64,000 nt of DNA, taken from NCBI RefSeq assembly GCF_017183135.1, contig NZ_JADDXW010000005.1:1-64000 (forward strand), in the 5' to 3' direction. The notes under the pieces are model-generated. The model searched no databases, was not told the DNA's origin, and was given only the letters and a program-made list of their open reading frames with translations. Shown piece after piece: positions 47,254-57,070 of the stretch; within the stretch, counting starts at the first letter, position 1, and the number at the start of each line of letters is the position of its first letter. Position numbers and translations under genes: made by a program. This DNA comes from Aurantimonas marina. Lineage in GTDB: Bacteria; Pseudomonadota; Alphaproteobacteria; Rhizobiales; Rhizobiaceae.

Positions 47254-48212
47254 TGGATGGCGAGGCAATGCTGACAGGTCTCGGCGATCGGCTCAGCGGC
47301 GTTCGCGGCAGGCTGACGCCCGGGGCTGGCATGGACAAGATCACCTGGTTTCGGGCCGGCGGTCCGGCGGAGCTATTGTTTCAGCCGGCCGACGAGGAGG
47401 ATCTCGCCGCGTTTCTGGCGGCACTACCCGACGAGGTGCCCGTGCTTGTTGTCGGTATCGGCTCCAACCTGTTGGTGCGCGACGGCGGCGTGCCTGGTGT
47501 CGTCATCCGCCTGTCGGCCAAAGGCTTCGGCACCGCCGAGGCAATTGGCGGGACGGCGATCCGTGCTGGCGCCGCGACGCCCGACAAGCGGCTGGCGGCG
47601 ACAGCGCTGGAAGCGGGCATCGGCGGTTTTCATTTTTATCACGGCATTCCGGGCGCGGTCGGCGGGGCGCTTCGCATGAATGCCGGCGCCAACGACGTCG
47701 AGACCCGCGAGCGGGTCCGCGAGGTCCGCGCGCTCGATCGCAAGGGCAATGTCCATATCCTGTCCAATGCCGAAATGGGCTATGCCTATCGGCATTGCGA
47801 CGCGGCGTCCGAACTGATCTTCACCTCGGCGATCTTCGACGGCTATGCGGCGGGCAAGGACGATATCCGCGCGAAGATGGACGAGGTCCAGGAGCACCGC
47901 GAAACGGTTCAGCCAATCCGCGAGAAGACCGGTGGCTCGACTTTCAAGAACCCGCCGGGCACTTCCGCCTGGAAGGAGGTCGACAAGGCCGGCTGCCGCG
48001 GCCTGACGGTCGGCGGTGCGCAGATGTCGAAACTGCACTGCAACTTCATGATCAATATGGGCACAGCCACCGGCTATGATCTCGAATGCCTCGGCGAGAC
48101 TGTTCGCGCGCGGGTGCTCGAAACGTCCGGCATCCGGCTCGACTGGGAGATCAAGCGGCTCGGCCACTTTGCCAATGGGCGTGTCGTGGAGCCGTTTTTG
48201 GGGCAAGGGTGA
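47253..48212 (+). CDS. murB: UDP-N-acetylenolpyruvoylglucosamine reductase
   Basis: FAD enzyme reducing UDP-GlcNAc-enolpyruvate to UDP-MurNAc, 319 residues from ATG 47253 (TGATG overlap with murC). FAD-binding segments are [27 protein letters not shown] and [17 protein letters not shown]. The late [10 protein letters not shown] segment contains the catalytic Ser region of type I enzymes. After it comes a 336-bp gap (48213-48548) with no gene that I can support. Confidence 0.97.
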
Positions 48213-48548
48213 GAGTGGGAAGAACTGCCGCCCGCCGGTGGTGGCAGATCTTCGAAAAATCGCCTTGTGCGGGGGCCGCCATTTGGCGGCCAGGCGAGGC
48301 CCGGGCGCCAGCACGGCGTCCGACTGAAACGGGATGGAACGGTTACAGATTTTTCGGCGAGGAGGCCGTCACCGAAGCGGCTGACGACCAGCGTCGCCGG
48401 GCCTCGTGCTGAGATCTCCGCTTTGGTCCTCTTCCCCGAATAGCCCCGGCTCCGGCCGCTGCGTGATGCTTGCTTTCCCACCTGTTGCGGAACCCTGAAG
48501 CACCGCCGAGTATTGCAAAAATATGGAAGCGGATCGGGAGACGAAAGA
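48213..48548. other. Gap between murB and the EEP-family gene
   Basis: 336 bp with no supported gene. The last 15 nt hold GGGAG, the ribosome-binding site for the following GTG. No intrinsic terminator or strong repeat was found. Confidence 0.5.
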
Positions 48549-49652
48549 GTGAGCGATCAAAGGTCCAGGTCCCTAGCGCGAAAGATCAGGCTGTATGTCT
48601 TGGTGCCATTATTGCTTGCGCTGGCGGTCTTTTCGCTGCTGCCGCTTGTGGAGTCCAACCGGTGGTGGATCCGTTTTCTCGACTTTCCCCGGATACAGGT
48701 AACGATCGCTCTTCTTCTCGTACTGGCGCTCTACGTGATCCTGGGCGGCTGGCGTGGCCGGTTCGGTCTGGCGACGATCGTTCTGTCGATCATCGCGCTC
48801 GGCTACCAGGCCTACCGTCTCTATCCTTACACGCCGCTGGTCGAGCCGATGGCGCTGCGGATAACGACGTGCCCGGCGGACGCACGCTTGGCGGTCATGG
48901 TCGCCAACGTCAAGCGGACGAACCGGAGGGCCGACGCGCTCTTGCGGATCATCGAACAGGCCGAGCCGGATCTTCTTCTCGTTCTCGAGACCGACGAGTG
49001 GTGGGATCGCCAACTCGCGCCGCTCGACAAGCGGTTCGGCTTCAACGCACAACACATTCCCACCGATGCCGAATATTACGGGATGCATCTTTTCTCGCGC
49101 TACCCACTGATAGATGCGCAGGTGAAGTTCCTTTTCGGGGCCGACACGCCGACGATCTTCTCGGGTGTTCGTTTGCCGAAAGGTGAGGTGATACACTTCG
49201 CTGGTCTTCATCCGCGGCCGCCGCAGAGTTGGTCGCGACCGACCACCATGCGCGACGGCCATCTGGCCACTGCGGCACTGGCGGCGGCCGATTCCGATGC
49301 GGCGAGCGTGATCGCCGGAGATTTCAATTCGGTGCCATGGGAACGCATCACGCGGCGCGTTATGCGGCTGGGTCAACTACTGGACCCGCGTGTCGGCCGT
49401 GGAACCTACCCGACCTACGACGCACAGAGCTGGATCCTGTCCTGGCCGCTGGACCAGGTGCTCTACCAGACGCGTTTCGGATTGCTCGGCTACGATACGC
49501 TTCCCGAATTCGGCTCGGATCATTATCCGATCCTGGCCGAACTCTGCTACTCGCCGGCCATGGCCGACCGGCAATCGGCTCCGGCACATGAGGAGGGCGA
49601 TCGCGAGGAGGCGCGAACGGCTATCGAGGCGGCGCGACAGCTGGAAAGATAG
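48549..49652 (+). CDS. Membrane-anchored endonuclease/exonuclease/phosphatase (EEP) family protein
   Basis: Predicted EEP-fold hydrolase, 367 residues from GTG 48549 (GGGAG 8 nt upstream; TTG 48513 is an alternative). Three N-terminal membrane helices (about 14-33, 49-67, 71-90) precede the catalytic domain. Active-site segments are MVANVKRTN (Asn120), LLLVLETDEWWD (Glu147), AGDFNSVPW and EFGSDHYPIL with the final Asp-His, so the metal centre looks intact. The fold covers nucleases, phosphatases and phospholipases; the substrate here is unknown. It lies inside the dcw cluster between murB and ddlB. As the catalytic domain follows the third helix, it may face the periplasm if the N-terminus is cytoplasmic. 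Confidence 0.88.
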   Translation: MSDQRSRSLARKIRLYVLVPLLLALAVFSLLPLVESNRWWIRFLDFPRIQVTIALLLVLALYVILGGWRGRFGLATIVLSIIALGYQAYRLYPYTPLVEPMALRITTCPADARLAVMVANVKRTNRRADALLRIIEQAEPDLLLVLETDEWWDRQLAPLDKRFGFNAQHIPTDAEYYGMHLFSRYPLIDAQVKFLFGADTPTIFSGVRLPKGEVIHFAGLHPRPPQSWSRPTTMRDGHLATAALAAADSDAASVIAGDFNSVPWERITRRVMRLGQLLDPRVGRGTYPTYDAQSWILSWPLDQVLYQTRFGLLGYDTLPEFGSDHYPILAELCYSPAMADRQSAPAHEEGDREEARTAIEAARQLER

Positions 49653-49737
49653 GGCCATTCATCGCCCGACGTCCCGGCCCTCTTCCTCCCGTGGAGGGCT
49701 TATCTCCTTACGAAAATCTTTCTTTCGCCACAGTTAG

Positions 49738-49756
49738 TTAACTGCTGCTTAACCAT
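49738..49756. promoter_or_regulatory. CtrA-type box upstream of ddlB-ftsQAZ
   Basis: TTAA-CTGCTGC-TTAA (49738-49752) exactly fits the CtrA full-site consensus, and its right half extends to TTAACCAT, the CtrA half-site described in Caulobacter. It is 57 bp before ddlB and fits a promoter activated or repressed at its -35 region. CtrA control of ftsQAZ is known in Caulobacter and other alphaproteobacteria. Confidence 0.7.
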
Positions 49757-49809
49757 CCGCCTGCGATGAATGGCTCCTAGCCTCGTTTGAGGATCGGATC
49801 GGGCGGTTC

Positions 49810-50733
49810 ATGGCCAAGCATGTCGCGGTATTGATGGGTGGTTTTTCGTCGGAGCGGCCGGTCAGCCTTGCCTCCGGCAACGCCTGCGCCGATGGCCTCC
49901 AGGCCGCCGGCTACGCGGTGACGCGCGTCGACGTCGACCGCGACGTCGCCCGCGCGCTGGCCGAGCTGCGGCCCGACATTGCCTTCAACGCCCTGCACGG
50001 TCCCTATGGCGAGGACGGCACGATCCAGGGCCTCCTCGAATATCTGGCGATACCCTACACCCATTCCGGCGTTCTCGCCTCGGCGCTCGCCATGCATAAG
50101 GAACTGGCGAAGACGGTCGCGAAGGTGGCCGGTGTGCCGGTGGCCGAAGCCAGGGTGTGCCATCGCCGCGACGCCGCCGGCAAACACGTCCTGTCACCGC
50201 CCTATGTGGTGAAGCCGGTGGCCGAGGGTTCCAGCTTCGGCGTCCTGATCGTGCGCGAGGACCAGGCTCATCCGCCGCGGGAACTCACCAGCGACGAATG
50301 GCCTTATGGCGACATCGTCATGGTCGAACGCTTCGTCGCCGGACGGGAATTGACCTGCGCGGTGATGGGCGACGTGGCGCTCGAGGTCTGCGAGATTACC
50401 ACCGAGGGCCACGCATTTTACGACTACGATTCCAAATATGCTCCCGGCGGATCGCGCCATGTTGTGCCGGCCGAAATTCCCGCCAAGGTCTCCCGGCGTA
50501 TTCAGGAATGGTCGCTCGCCGCCCACAGGGTGATCGGTTGCCGTGGCGTGACGCGCTCGGACTTTCGCTATGACGACCGCTTCGGCGAGGGTGGCGAGGT
50601 GATCTGGCTGGAGATAAACACCCAGCCCGGCATGACCAAGACCTCGCTTGTGCCCGACATTGCCGCCGCCTCCGGCCATTCCTTTCCCGAACTTCTGACC
50701 TGGATGGTGGAGGACGCCTCGTGCAATCGCTGA
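49810..50733 (+). CDS. ddlB: D-alanine-D-alanine ligase
   Basis: ATP-grasp ligase making D-Ala-D-Ala for MurF, 307 residues. [19 protein letters not shown] is the N-terminal substrate loop, [17 protein letters not shown] and [16 protein letters not shown] follow, [13 protein letters not shown] binds ATP, and [17 protein letters not shown] holds the metal ligands. The ftsQ GTG lies 13 nt before its stop, so the two are coupled. It opens the second half of the dcw cluster behind a CtrA-type box. Confidence 0.97.
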   Translation: MAKHVAVLMGGFSSERPVSLASGNACADGLQAAGYAVTRVDVDRDVARALAELRPDIAFNALHGPYGEDGTIQGLLEYLAIPYTHSGVLASALAMHKELAKTVAKVAGVPVAEARVCHRRDAAGKHVLSPPYVVKPVAEGSSFGVLIVREDQAHPPRELTSDEWPYGDIVMVERFVAGRELTCAVMGDVALEVCEITTEGHAFYDYDSKYAPGGSRHVVPAEIPAKVSRRIQEWSLAAHRVIGCRGVTRSDFRYDDRFGEGGEVIWLEINTQPGMTKTSLVPDIAAASGHSFPELLTWMVEDASCNR

Positions 50734-51635
50734 CGGCCGAGCGCCGCCCTAACGACATGCGCGCCGGTACGCCCGGGCGACTCACCTTGCGTATGCTGCG
50801 CGCCGGACGCCGGGCTTCCGGTCTCGCCGCCAGCGTTGCGCGACTGCCCATACCGCCTTTCGGTGCGCTGGCCGCGGTGGTGATCGGATCGGCCGTCGTC
50901 TACGGCATATCGGTGGGCGGCCACACCGTGACGGTCGTCGACGGCATTGCGCAGCCGCTCGGCTTTCCGATCGAGGCGATCGACGTGACGGGCAATTCGG
51001 AAACTTCCGAGATCGATGTCCTGCAGGCGCTCTGGCAGACCGGCTCGCAGAGCCTGTTCTCGCTCGATCCGGCCGCTGCCCGCCAGGCCCTGGAAGAGAT
51101 GCCCTGGGTCGATCGCGCTTCAGTGGCCAAGGTCTTTCCCGATCGGGTCCGGATCACCCTGTCCGAACATCGCCCTTACGCCGTCTGGCAGAAGGGGCGA
51201 GAGTTCGTTGTGGTCAACCGCGAGGGCAAGGAGATCGTGCCCTTCACCCCCGGCCGCTTCGCCAATCTGCCTGTCGTTGTAGGGACCGGCGCGGCCGCCC
51301 ACGCCGCGGCTCTCCTCGACGAGTTGGAGGTCCTGCCCGAGCTTCGCGCAAGGGTGAAGGCGTATATCCGAGTGGGGAATCGTCGTTGGGACTTGCGGCT
51401 CGAAAACAGCATCGCGATCGAGCTTCCCGAGGATGATCCAGTCGAGGCACTGGCCGAGGTGGCGCGGATGGACCGGGAGAACGGGCTTTTGTCTCGCGAC
51501 ATCGCGGCCGTCGACATGCGGCTTGCTGACCGGATCGTGATCAAGCTCACGCCCGACGCGTTGATTCGGCGTAATGCGGCTCTGAAGGAGCGTGAGAAGA
51601 TTTTCAAGCGTAGCCGGAAGGATGACCCGGTATGA
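50721..51635 (+). CDS. ftsQ: Cell division protein FtsQ
   Basis: Bitopic division protein, 304 residues, GTG start at 50721 inside the end of ddlB. A basic cytoplasmic tail is followed by a membrane helix (about 48-67). The POTRA domain has [20 protein letters not shown], and the beta domain has [19 protein letters not shown]. It recruits FtsL/FtsB. Overlaps ftsA by 4 nt. Confidence 0.95.
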   Translation: MQSLTAERRPNDMRAGTPGRLTLRMLRAGRRASGLAASVARLPIPPFGALAAVVIGSAVVYGISVGGHTVTVVDGIAQPLGFPIEAIDVTGNSETSEIDVLQALWQTGSQSLFSLDPAAARQALEEMPWVDRASVAKVFPDRVRITLSEHRPYAVWQKGREFVVVNREGKEIVPFTPGRFANLPVVVGTGAAAHAAALLDELEVLPELRARVKAYIRVGNRRWDLRLENSIAIELPEDDPVEALAEVARMDRENGLLSRDIAAVDMRLADRIVIKLTPDALIRRNAALKEREKIFKRSRKDDPV

Positions 51636-52960
51636 GTTTGTTTCAACGTGGCCGGGACGAGCTTCCGCGCATCAAGGCGCTACCGAAGCGCCGCTCCCGC
51701 GTGATCTCCGTGCTGGATGTCGGCTCGGAAAAGGTCTCCTGCCTGATCGCTCGGCTGACGCCGCGCGTTGCCAGTGAGATGTTGCCCGGCCGGACCCATA
51801 CGATCGAGGTAATCGGCGTAGGTCACCAGCGCTCGCACGGCATCAAATCCGGAGTCGTCGTCGATCTCGACGCGGCGGAGCAATCGGTCCGGCACGCGGT
51901 CGCCGCGGCCGAGCGGATGGCCGGACTGACCATCGAATCGCTGATCGTCTCCGTCACGGCCGGACGGCTCAAAAGTCTGCGCGGCGCCGCTGAGATCGAC
52001 ACCGTCGGGGAGATTTCTCAGGCGGATGTTTCGCAGGTCCTTGGTCTCGCCGCGAAGGTGCCCCTCGAGGAGCGCCGAGTGGCGCTGCATTCGCTCGCCT
52101 TCGATCTGTCGATCGACGGCGAGAGCGGGCTCGACAAGGTCGTCGGCATGAGCGGCAATCGGCTAGGCGCGGACATGCATGTGCTGACCGCCGAGGAAAC
52201 ACCGTTGCGCAATCTCGAGGCGGTCGTCAATCGTGCGCGGCTGATGGTCGAGGCGTTCGTGGCGACGCCTTATGCCAGCGCGCTTTCGACATTGGTCGAA
52301 GACGAGGCGACGATGGGTTCGGCCTGCATCGACATGGGGGGCGGTGCGACGACCATCGCGATCTTCCAGAATGGTCGCTTCGTCTATGCCGATCAGGTCG
52401 CGCTCGGCGGCAACCACATCACCATGGACCTCGCACGCGGATTGTCGATCCGTCCGGCCGATGCGGAGCGGCTCAAGGTCATGCACGGCTGCACCCTGAG
52501 CGAGTTGATGCAGGACGACGACAGGGTGCCTGTCGTGCCGCTCGGGGAAGAGGGCGGACACGACTCCAAATCCACCGTCGCGCGTTCGCTGATCGCTAAG
52601 ATCATCCGGCCGCGCGTCGAGGAAACCCTGGAGCTTGTCCGCGACCGTCTGGCCGCCTCAGGGCTCGGCCACGTCATCGGGAAGCGCGTGGTCTTGACCG
52701 GCGGTGCCAGCCAGCTTGCCGGCATGAGCGATACGGCGCGCGGTATTCTCCAGCGCAATGTTCGGCTCGGACGACCGGTCGGGGTTGCCGGGCTCAATCC
52801 ATCCAACAAGGGGCCAGCCTTTGCGACCTCGGTCGGCCTGCTGATCTACCCGCAGGTCGCCCATCGCGAGAACACCGGCCAATCGTCGATCGCGGCCTTC
52901 GCGCTCGATCAGAACACCAGGACGGGACGTTTCGGATCCTGGCTCCGGCGGAGCCTTTGA
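51632..52960 (+). CDS. ftsA: Cell division protein FtsA
   Basis: Actin-like membrane tether for FtsZ, 442 residues. Phosphate-1 region VLDVGSEKVSCLIA, phosphate-2 region IDMGGGATTIAIF, adenosine region VVLTGGASQLAGM. The C-terminal RTGRFGSWLRRSL is the amphipathic membrane-targeting helix. It overlaps ftsQ and precedes ftsZ by 130 bp, a gap that may carry an extra ftsZ promoter. Confidence 0.97.
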   Translation: MSLFQRGRDELPRIKALPKRRSRVISVLDVGSEKVSCLIARLTPRVASEMLPGRTHTIEVIGVGHQRSHGIKSGVVVDLDAAEQSVRHAVAAAERMAGLTIESLIVSVTAGRLKSLRGAAEIDTVGEISQADVSQVLGLAAKVPLEERRVALHSLAFDLSIDGESGLDKVVGMSGNRLGADMHVLTAEETPLRNLEAVVNRARLMVEAFVATPYASALSTLVEDEATMGSACIDMGGGATTIAIFQNGRFVYADQVALGGNHITMDLARGLSIRPADAERLKVMHGCTLSELMQDDDRVPVVPLGEEGGHDSKSTVARSLIAKIIRPRVEETLELVRDRLAASGLGHVIGKRVVLTGGASQLAGMSDTARGILQRNVRLGRPVGVAGLNPSNKGPAFATSVGLLIYPQVAHRENTGQSSIAAFALDQNTRTGRFGSWLRRSL

Positions 52961-53090
52961 GACAGCGCGGCCGGACTGCCGGCCGGCCGCGAAAACATAC
53001 GGTGCGCGCCGCGCGCCGTAGCAACTGACAATGCGAACGGCCGCGCGGCGAAACGGCCCGAAACTGCGATATGCGATAGAGGAACAGGAT

Positions 53091-54632
53091 ATGAGCACGA
53101 ACCCGAACAAGACCGACATCACCGAGTTGAAGCCCCGCATCACCGTTTTCGGCGTTGGCGGAGGCGGCTGCAATGCGGTCAACAACATGATCAACGCCGG
53201 CCTCGAAGGGGTCGAGTTCGTGATCGCCAACACCGACGCCCAGGCGTTGCGCTCGTCCAAGGCCGAACGGATCATCCAGATGGGCGTCGCCGTGACCGAG
53301 GGACTCGGCGCCGGTTCGCAGCCGGAAGTCGGCCGTGCCGCGGCCGAGGAATCGATCGACGAGGTCTGCGACCATCTCCTCGGCTCGCACATGTGCTTCG
53401 TCACCGCCGGCATGGGCGGCGGCACCGGCACCGGCGCCGCGCCAGTGGTCGCGCGAGCGGCTCGCGAAAAGGGCATCCTCACGGTTGGCGTCGTGACAAA
53501 GCCGTTCCATTTCGAAGGTCAGCGCCGGCTGCGGATCGCCGACGAAGGTATCGAGGAACTGCAGAAGAACGTCGATACCCTGATCGTCATTCCGAACCAG
53601 AACCTGTTCCGGATCGCTAACGACAAGACCACCTTCGCCGACGCCTTCGGCATGGCCGATCAGGTGCTGTATTCGGGCGTCGCCTGTATCACCGACCTGA
53701 TGGTGAAGGAAGGGCTGATCAATCTCGATTTCGCCGACGTGCGTTCGGTGATGCGCGAAATGGGCAAGGCGATGATGGGTACCGGCGAGGCGTCCGGCGA
53801 AGGACGCGCGATGGCCGCCGCCGAAGCCGCGATCGCCAACCCGCTGCTCGACGAGACGTCGATGAAGGGCGCGCGTGGGCTGTTGATCTCGATCACCGGT
53901 GGCCGCGACCTCACCCTCTTCGAGGTCGACGAAGCGGCGACCCGCATCCGCGAAGAGGTGGACCAGGACGCCAACATCATCCTCGGTGCGACATTTGACG
54001 AGAGTCTTGAGGGGATTATCCGCGTGTCGGTGGTCGCGACCGGTATCGACAAGGTCGAGATGGCGCTGGCGGGACACGCTGCGGAACGCTATGCCGCGCC
54101 CGTTGCCGCGGCGCCCCGTGCCGTGCCGCAGGCCGAATCGGCAACGTCCCGTGTCGCGGTGGCGGAGCCGACGCCGGTCCTCCCGGCCGCAGTCGCGATG
54201 GATGAATTTGACGAAGAGATCGAAGACGACTTCACCGACGCGCTCGAGGCCGAGATTGCCCAGGTCAGCTCGTCGACTCCCTCTGCGGATATTCCAGCGC
54301 CTCGTATGCCGCGAGTCGAGGATTTTCCGCCCGTCGTACGCGCCGAGATCGAGAGCCGATCTGCCGAGTACCACGGTGAGGACCGCGGTCCGATGGGGCT
54401 GTTGCGTCGGCTGACGACGGGCTTGTCGCGACGCGACGAAGAAGAGCACTCGACCGCCGAAATCCGTCAGAGCACGCCGGAAGCGTCACGCCGGGCGGTG
54501 GTTGAGCCGAATCCCTATGCGCCCCGCCGCGTGGCCGCCGAATCAGGTGCCCGGCCGGTGCCTCAGGCACGCTCGGTCAGTGATGACGATCAGCTTGAAA
54601 TCCCTGCGTTTTTGCGCCGTCAGGCCAACTGA
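53091..54632 (+). CDS. ftsZ: Cell division GTPase FtsZ
   Basis: Tubulin-like Z-ring protein, 513 residues from ATG 53091. The GTP-binding core is [16 protein letters not shown] and [14 protein letters not shown]; the T7-loop region reads [12 protein letters not shown]. The core ends near residue 320, then a long Ala/Glu/Arg-rich linker of about 170 residues, typical of alphaproteobacteria, leads to the conserved C-terminal peptide [13 protein letters not shown] that binds FtsA. A terminator hairpin follows at 54660. Confidence 0.98.
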   Translation: MSTNPNKTDITELKPRITVFGVGGGGCNAVNNMINAGLEGVEFVIANTDAQALRSSKAERIIQMGVAVTEGLGAGSQPEVGRAAAEESIDEVCDHLLGSHMCFVTAGMGGGTGTGAAPVVARAAREKGILTVGVVTKPFHFEGQRRLRIADEGIEELQKNVDTLIVIPNQNLFRIANDKTTFADAFGMADQVLYSGVACITDLMVKEGLINLDFADVRSVMREMGKAMMGTGEASGEGRAMAAAEAAIANPLLDETSMKGARGLLISITGGRDLTLFEVDEAATRIREEVDQDANIILGATFDESLEGIIRVSVVATGIDKVEMALAGHAAERYAAPVAAAPRAVPQAESATSRVAVAEPTPVLPAAVAMDEFDEEIEDDFTDALEAEIAQVSSSTPSADIPAPRMPRVEDFPPVVRAEIESRSAEYHGEDRGPMGLLRRLTTGLSRRDEEEHSTAEIRQSTPEASRRAVVEPNPYAPRRVAAESGARPVPQARSVSDDDQLEIPAFLRRQAN

Positions 54633-54659
54633 TCGCCCACTGTTACCGGTTTGACACAA

Positions 54660-54695
54660 GGTCCGCCGACATTTCGGCGGACCTATGTATTTATA
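54660..54695 (+). terminator. Hairpin terminator after ftsZ
   Basis: A perfect 10-bp stem, GGTCCGCCGA-CATT-TCGGCGGACC, is followed by the T/A-rich TATGTATTTATA. It lies 28 nt after the ftsZ stop. The rest of the gap to lpxC (54696-54946) is AT-rich near 54700-54730, likely the lpxC promoter, with no gene. Confidence 0.75.
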
Positions 54696-54946
54696 AGTCA
54701 TTGAAAAAAAACGAATTTGTGCCTCGTATAAGCCGCCATCCAGTAACAACGGGTAAGAATCCGTGATTTGGCTGATGAACGGCTCCGTTCTAGGTGTTGC
54801 AGCGTGTTTTAGACATCTCGGCGGCGCGACCCTCCTGGGGGAGGTGGGTAGGCAAGAGCTGAAGGGAAGTCTCCCGATGAGGGTGCCAACCTCCAGGAAG
54901 TGCGAAGTGATCTTCGTTTGATGGTTGGCGGGAAAGGTTGCCAATT

Positions 54947-55891
54947 GTGTTGATGTTCCAGCAAACGCTTGGTTCGCGGGTCGATTTTGACGGCGTAGGC
55001 GTCCACAGCGGTCTTCCTGTTCAGCTCAGTCTTCTTCCGGCCGAGGCTCACACCGGCATCGTCTTCCATCTGTTTGACAAATCCGACCTGCTGCATGAGA
55101 TCAAGGCGGTCTCGGCGAATGCCGCGCTTATGGATCTTTCCACCGTCGTCGGCGATCCGCGTGGCGCTCATGTCGCCACGATCGAGCATTTGATGGCAGC
55201 GCTCTATGCTATGGGCATCGACAATGTCGTCGTGCAGATCGATGCGCACGAAACCCCGATCATGGACGGATGCGCCGCCGGCTTTATCGCGGCGATCCGC
55301 GAATCGGGCATCATCAGCCAGGCGGCCAGGCGGCGCTTCCTGCGCGTATTGAAGCCCGTGACCGTCGAGATGGACGGCGCGCGGGCCGAATATCGCCCGC
55401 ACAACGGCACGCGGTTCGAGATCGAGATCGATTTCGATAGCCCCGTCATCGGACGCCAGACCTATTGCGCCGATCTCACGGCGGACCGCTTCGCCGAGGA
55501 TCTGTCGCGGGCGCGCACCTTCGGCTTCATGAAGGATGTGGAGCGTCTCTGGGCCGCAGGCTATGCACTCGGGTCCTCGCTGGACAATTCCGTGGTCATT
55601 GGCGACGATGGCCGGATCATCAATCCCGACGGCCTGCGCTATACGGACGAGTTCGTCCGCCACAAGGCACTGGACGCGGTCGGTGACCAGGCGCTCGCCG
55701 GCGCGCGCGTGCTCGGCTGCTACCGCTCCTATCGCGGCGGTCACAAGCTCAACGCGCTGGCGCTGCAGGCTCTGCTCGCGGACCATCGCGCCTATGAGAT
55801 CGTCGAGATGCCGTCACGCCTCGTCGACCCGGTTCGCCATGCGCCACTCGTCGCGGTGGCGGCGCCCGCCTACGGTCCGCAGATCCTCTAA
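54947..55891 (+). CDS. lpxC: UDP-3-O-acyl-N-acetylglucosamine deacetylase LpxC
   Basis: Zinc deacetylase, first committed step of lipid A synthesis, 314 residues from GTG 54947. GGGAAAGG ends 9 nt before this GTG; ATG 54953 is the alternative and is 15 nt away. Zinc ligands appear in [17 protein letters not shown] (His near 79) and [11 protein letters not shown] (His and Asp near 239 and 243), matching E. coli spacing. LpxC after ftsZ closes the dcw cluster in many proteobacteria. Confidence 0.96.
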   Translation: MLMFQQTLGSRVDFDGVGVHSGLPVQLSLLPAEAHTGIVFHLFDKSDLLHEIKAVSANAALMDLSTVVGDPRGAHVATIEHLMAALYAMGIDNVVVQIDAHETPIMDGCAAGFIAAIRESGIISQAARRRFLRVLKPVTVEMDGARAEYRPHNGTRFEIEIDFDSPVIGRQTYCADLTADRFAEDLSRARTFGFMKDVERLWAAGYALGSSLDNSVVIGDDGRIINPDGLRYTDEFVRHKALDAVGDQALAGARVLGCYRSYRGGHKLNALALQALLADHRAYEIVEMPSRLVDPVRHAPLVAVAAPAYGPQIL

Positions 55892-56019
55892 GACAGCGTC
55901 AGGGGGCGGTCCACCCGGGTGCCCGCGTCACAAAAAAGGCGGGTTGGTTCGGCTTTCAACGTTGCTGGCGTCGAGGGCACGGCGTAAACAGGCCTTCGAA
56001 CGGCAGGGGATCGGCACGA

Positions 56020-56901
56020 ATGAGCAATCCGCACAGCATTGAGATCACGCGCCGCTGGCGGACGGGACGGCTCGGGCTCTGTCTGGCGATCGGGCTGGCG
56101 GCTCTCGGCCTCGGCGGTTGCGCCTCGTCCGGCACCAGCGATGTCGAGGCCTTGGCGCTTGCCGCGCAGACAGAGCCTCCAGACGTCCTCTACAATCAGG
56201 GGCTGGCCAATCTCGAGGGTGGTCGCCTGGGTGAGGCAGCGAAGAAATTCGAGGCCATCGATCGTCAGCATCCCTATTCTGAATGGGCCCGCAAGGCGCT
56301 GGTCATGAACGCATTCGCCAGTTACCGCAGTGGTGACTACGACGGGGCGATCAATTCGTCCAAGCGCTATCTATCGCTCTATCCTGGCAGCGAGGAAGCG
56401 GCTTACGCGCAATACATCATCGGCTTGGCCTATTATAAGCAGATCCCGGACGTCACCCGCGACCAGAAGGAAGCCGCCCGCGCGGCTGCGGCGATGCGCG
56501 AGGTGATGGAGAAATATCCCGACTCCGAATATGCCGAGGATGCGCGCAACAAGGTGCGAATCGCCCGCGATCAGCTGGCCGGCAAGGAGATGCAGGTCGG
56601 GCGTTATTATCTGGAACGGCGTGAATACGTCGCAGCGATCAACCGCTTCAAGAATGTCGTCGACGTCTACCCCGAATCGCGGCAGGTCGAAGAGGCGCTC
56701 GCGCGTCTGACGGAGGCCTATTACGCCATGGGTCTGACCGGTGAGGCGCAGGCCGCGGCCTCGGTGCTCGGCCAGAACTATCCGAATTCGCCCTGGTATC
56801 GCGACTCCTACCAGCTCCTGCAGAGCAAGGGTCTCGCGCCGCGCGAAGGCAGCGCGACCTCCTGGTTCGGCACCATCGGCCGAAAGATCGCTGGCGGCTG
56901 A
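56020..56901 (+). CDS. bamD: Outer membrane assembly lipoprotein BamD
   Basis: Essential lipoprotein of the BAM complex that inserts beta-barrel proteins, 293 residues. Signal peptide with lipobox LGGC (Cys34). TPR repeats follow from about residue 55: [22 protein letters not shown], then [21 protein letters not shown], the characteristic BamD/ComL segment. Location between lpxC and recN is conserved in rhizobia as I recall. A strong terminator follows. Confidence 0.95.
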   Translation: MSNPHSIEITRRWRTGRLGLCLAIGLAALGLGGCASSGTSDVEALALAAQTEPPDVLYNQGLANLEGGRLGEAAKKFEAIDRQHPYSEWARKALVMNAFASYRSGDYDGAINSSKRYLSLYPGSEEAAYAQYIIGLAYYKQIPDVTRDQKEAARAAAAMREVMEKYPDSEYAEDARNKVRIARDQLAGKEMQVGRYYLERREYVAAINRFKNVVDVYPESRQVEEALARLTEAYYAMGLTGEAQAAASVLGQNYPNSPWYRDSYQLLQSKGLAPREGSATSWFGTIGRKIAGG

Positions 56902-56947
56902 TCACGCCGGTCCGGGCGGTCGGTAGATCGCCCGCCTCAAGCTTGTC

Positions 56948-56980
56948 GGGCGGCCGGTTGCAGAACCGGTCGCCCTTTTC
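56948..56980 (+). terminator. Intrinsic terminator after bamD
   Basis: A 12-bp stem with one G-U pair (GGGCGGCCGGTT, loop GCAG, AACCGGTCGCCC) is followed by TTTTCGTT, 47 nt after the bamD stop. Confidence 0.85.
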
Positions 56981-57070
56981 GTTCGCGCTGCCATCCTCTC
57001 GCTCGCCCGATGCGCTATCTCGGTAACGCGGTTGCCATTGGGGCGCCGCTTCATTACCGACGATCCGGTC

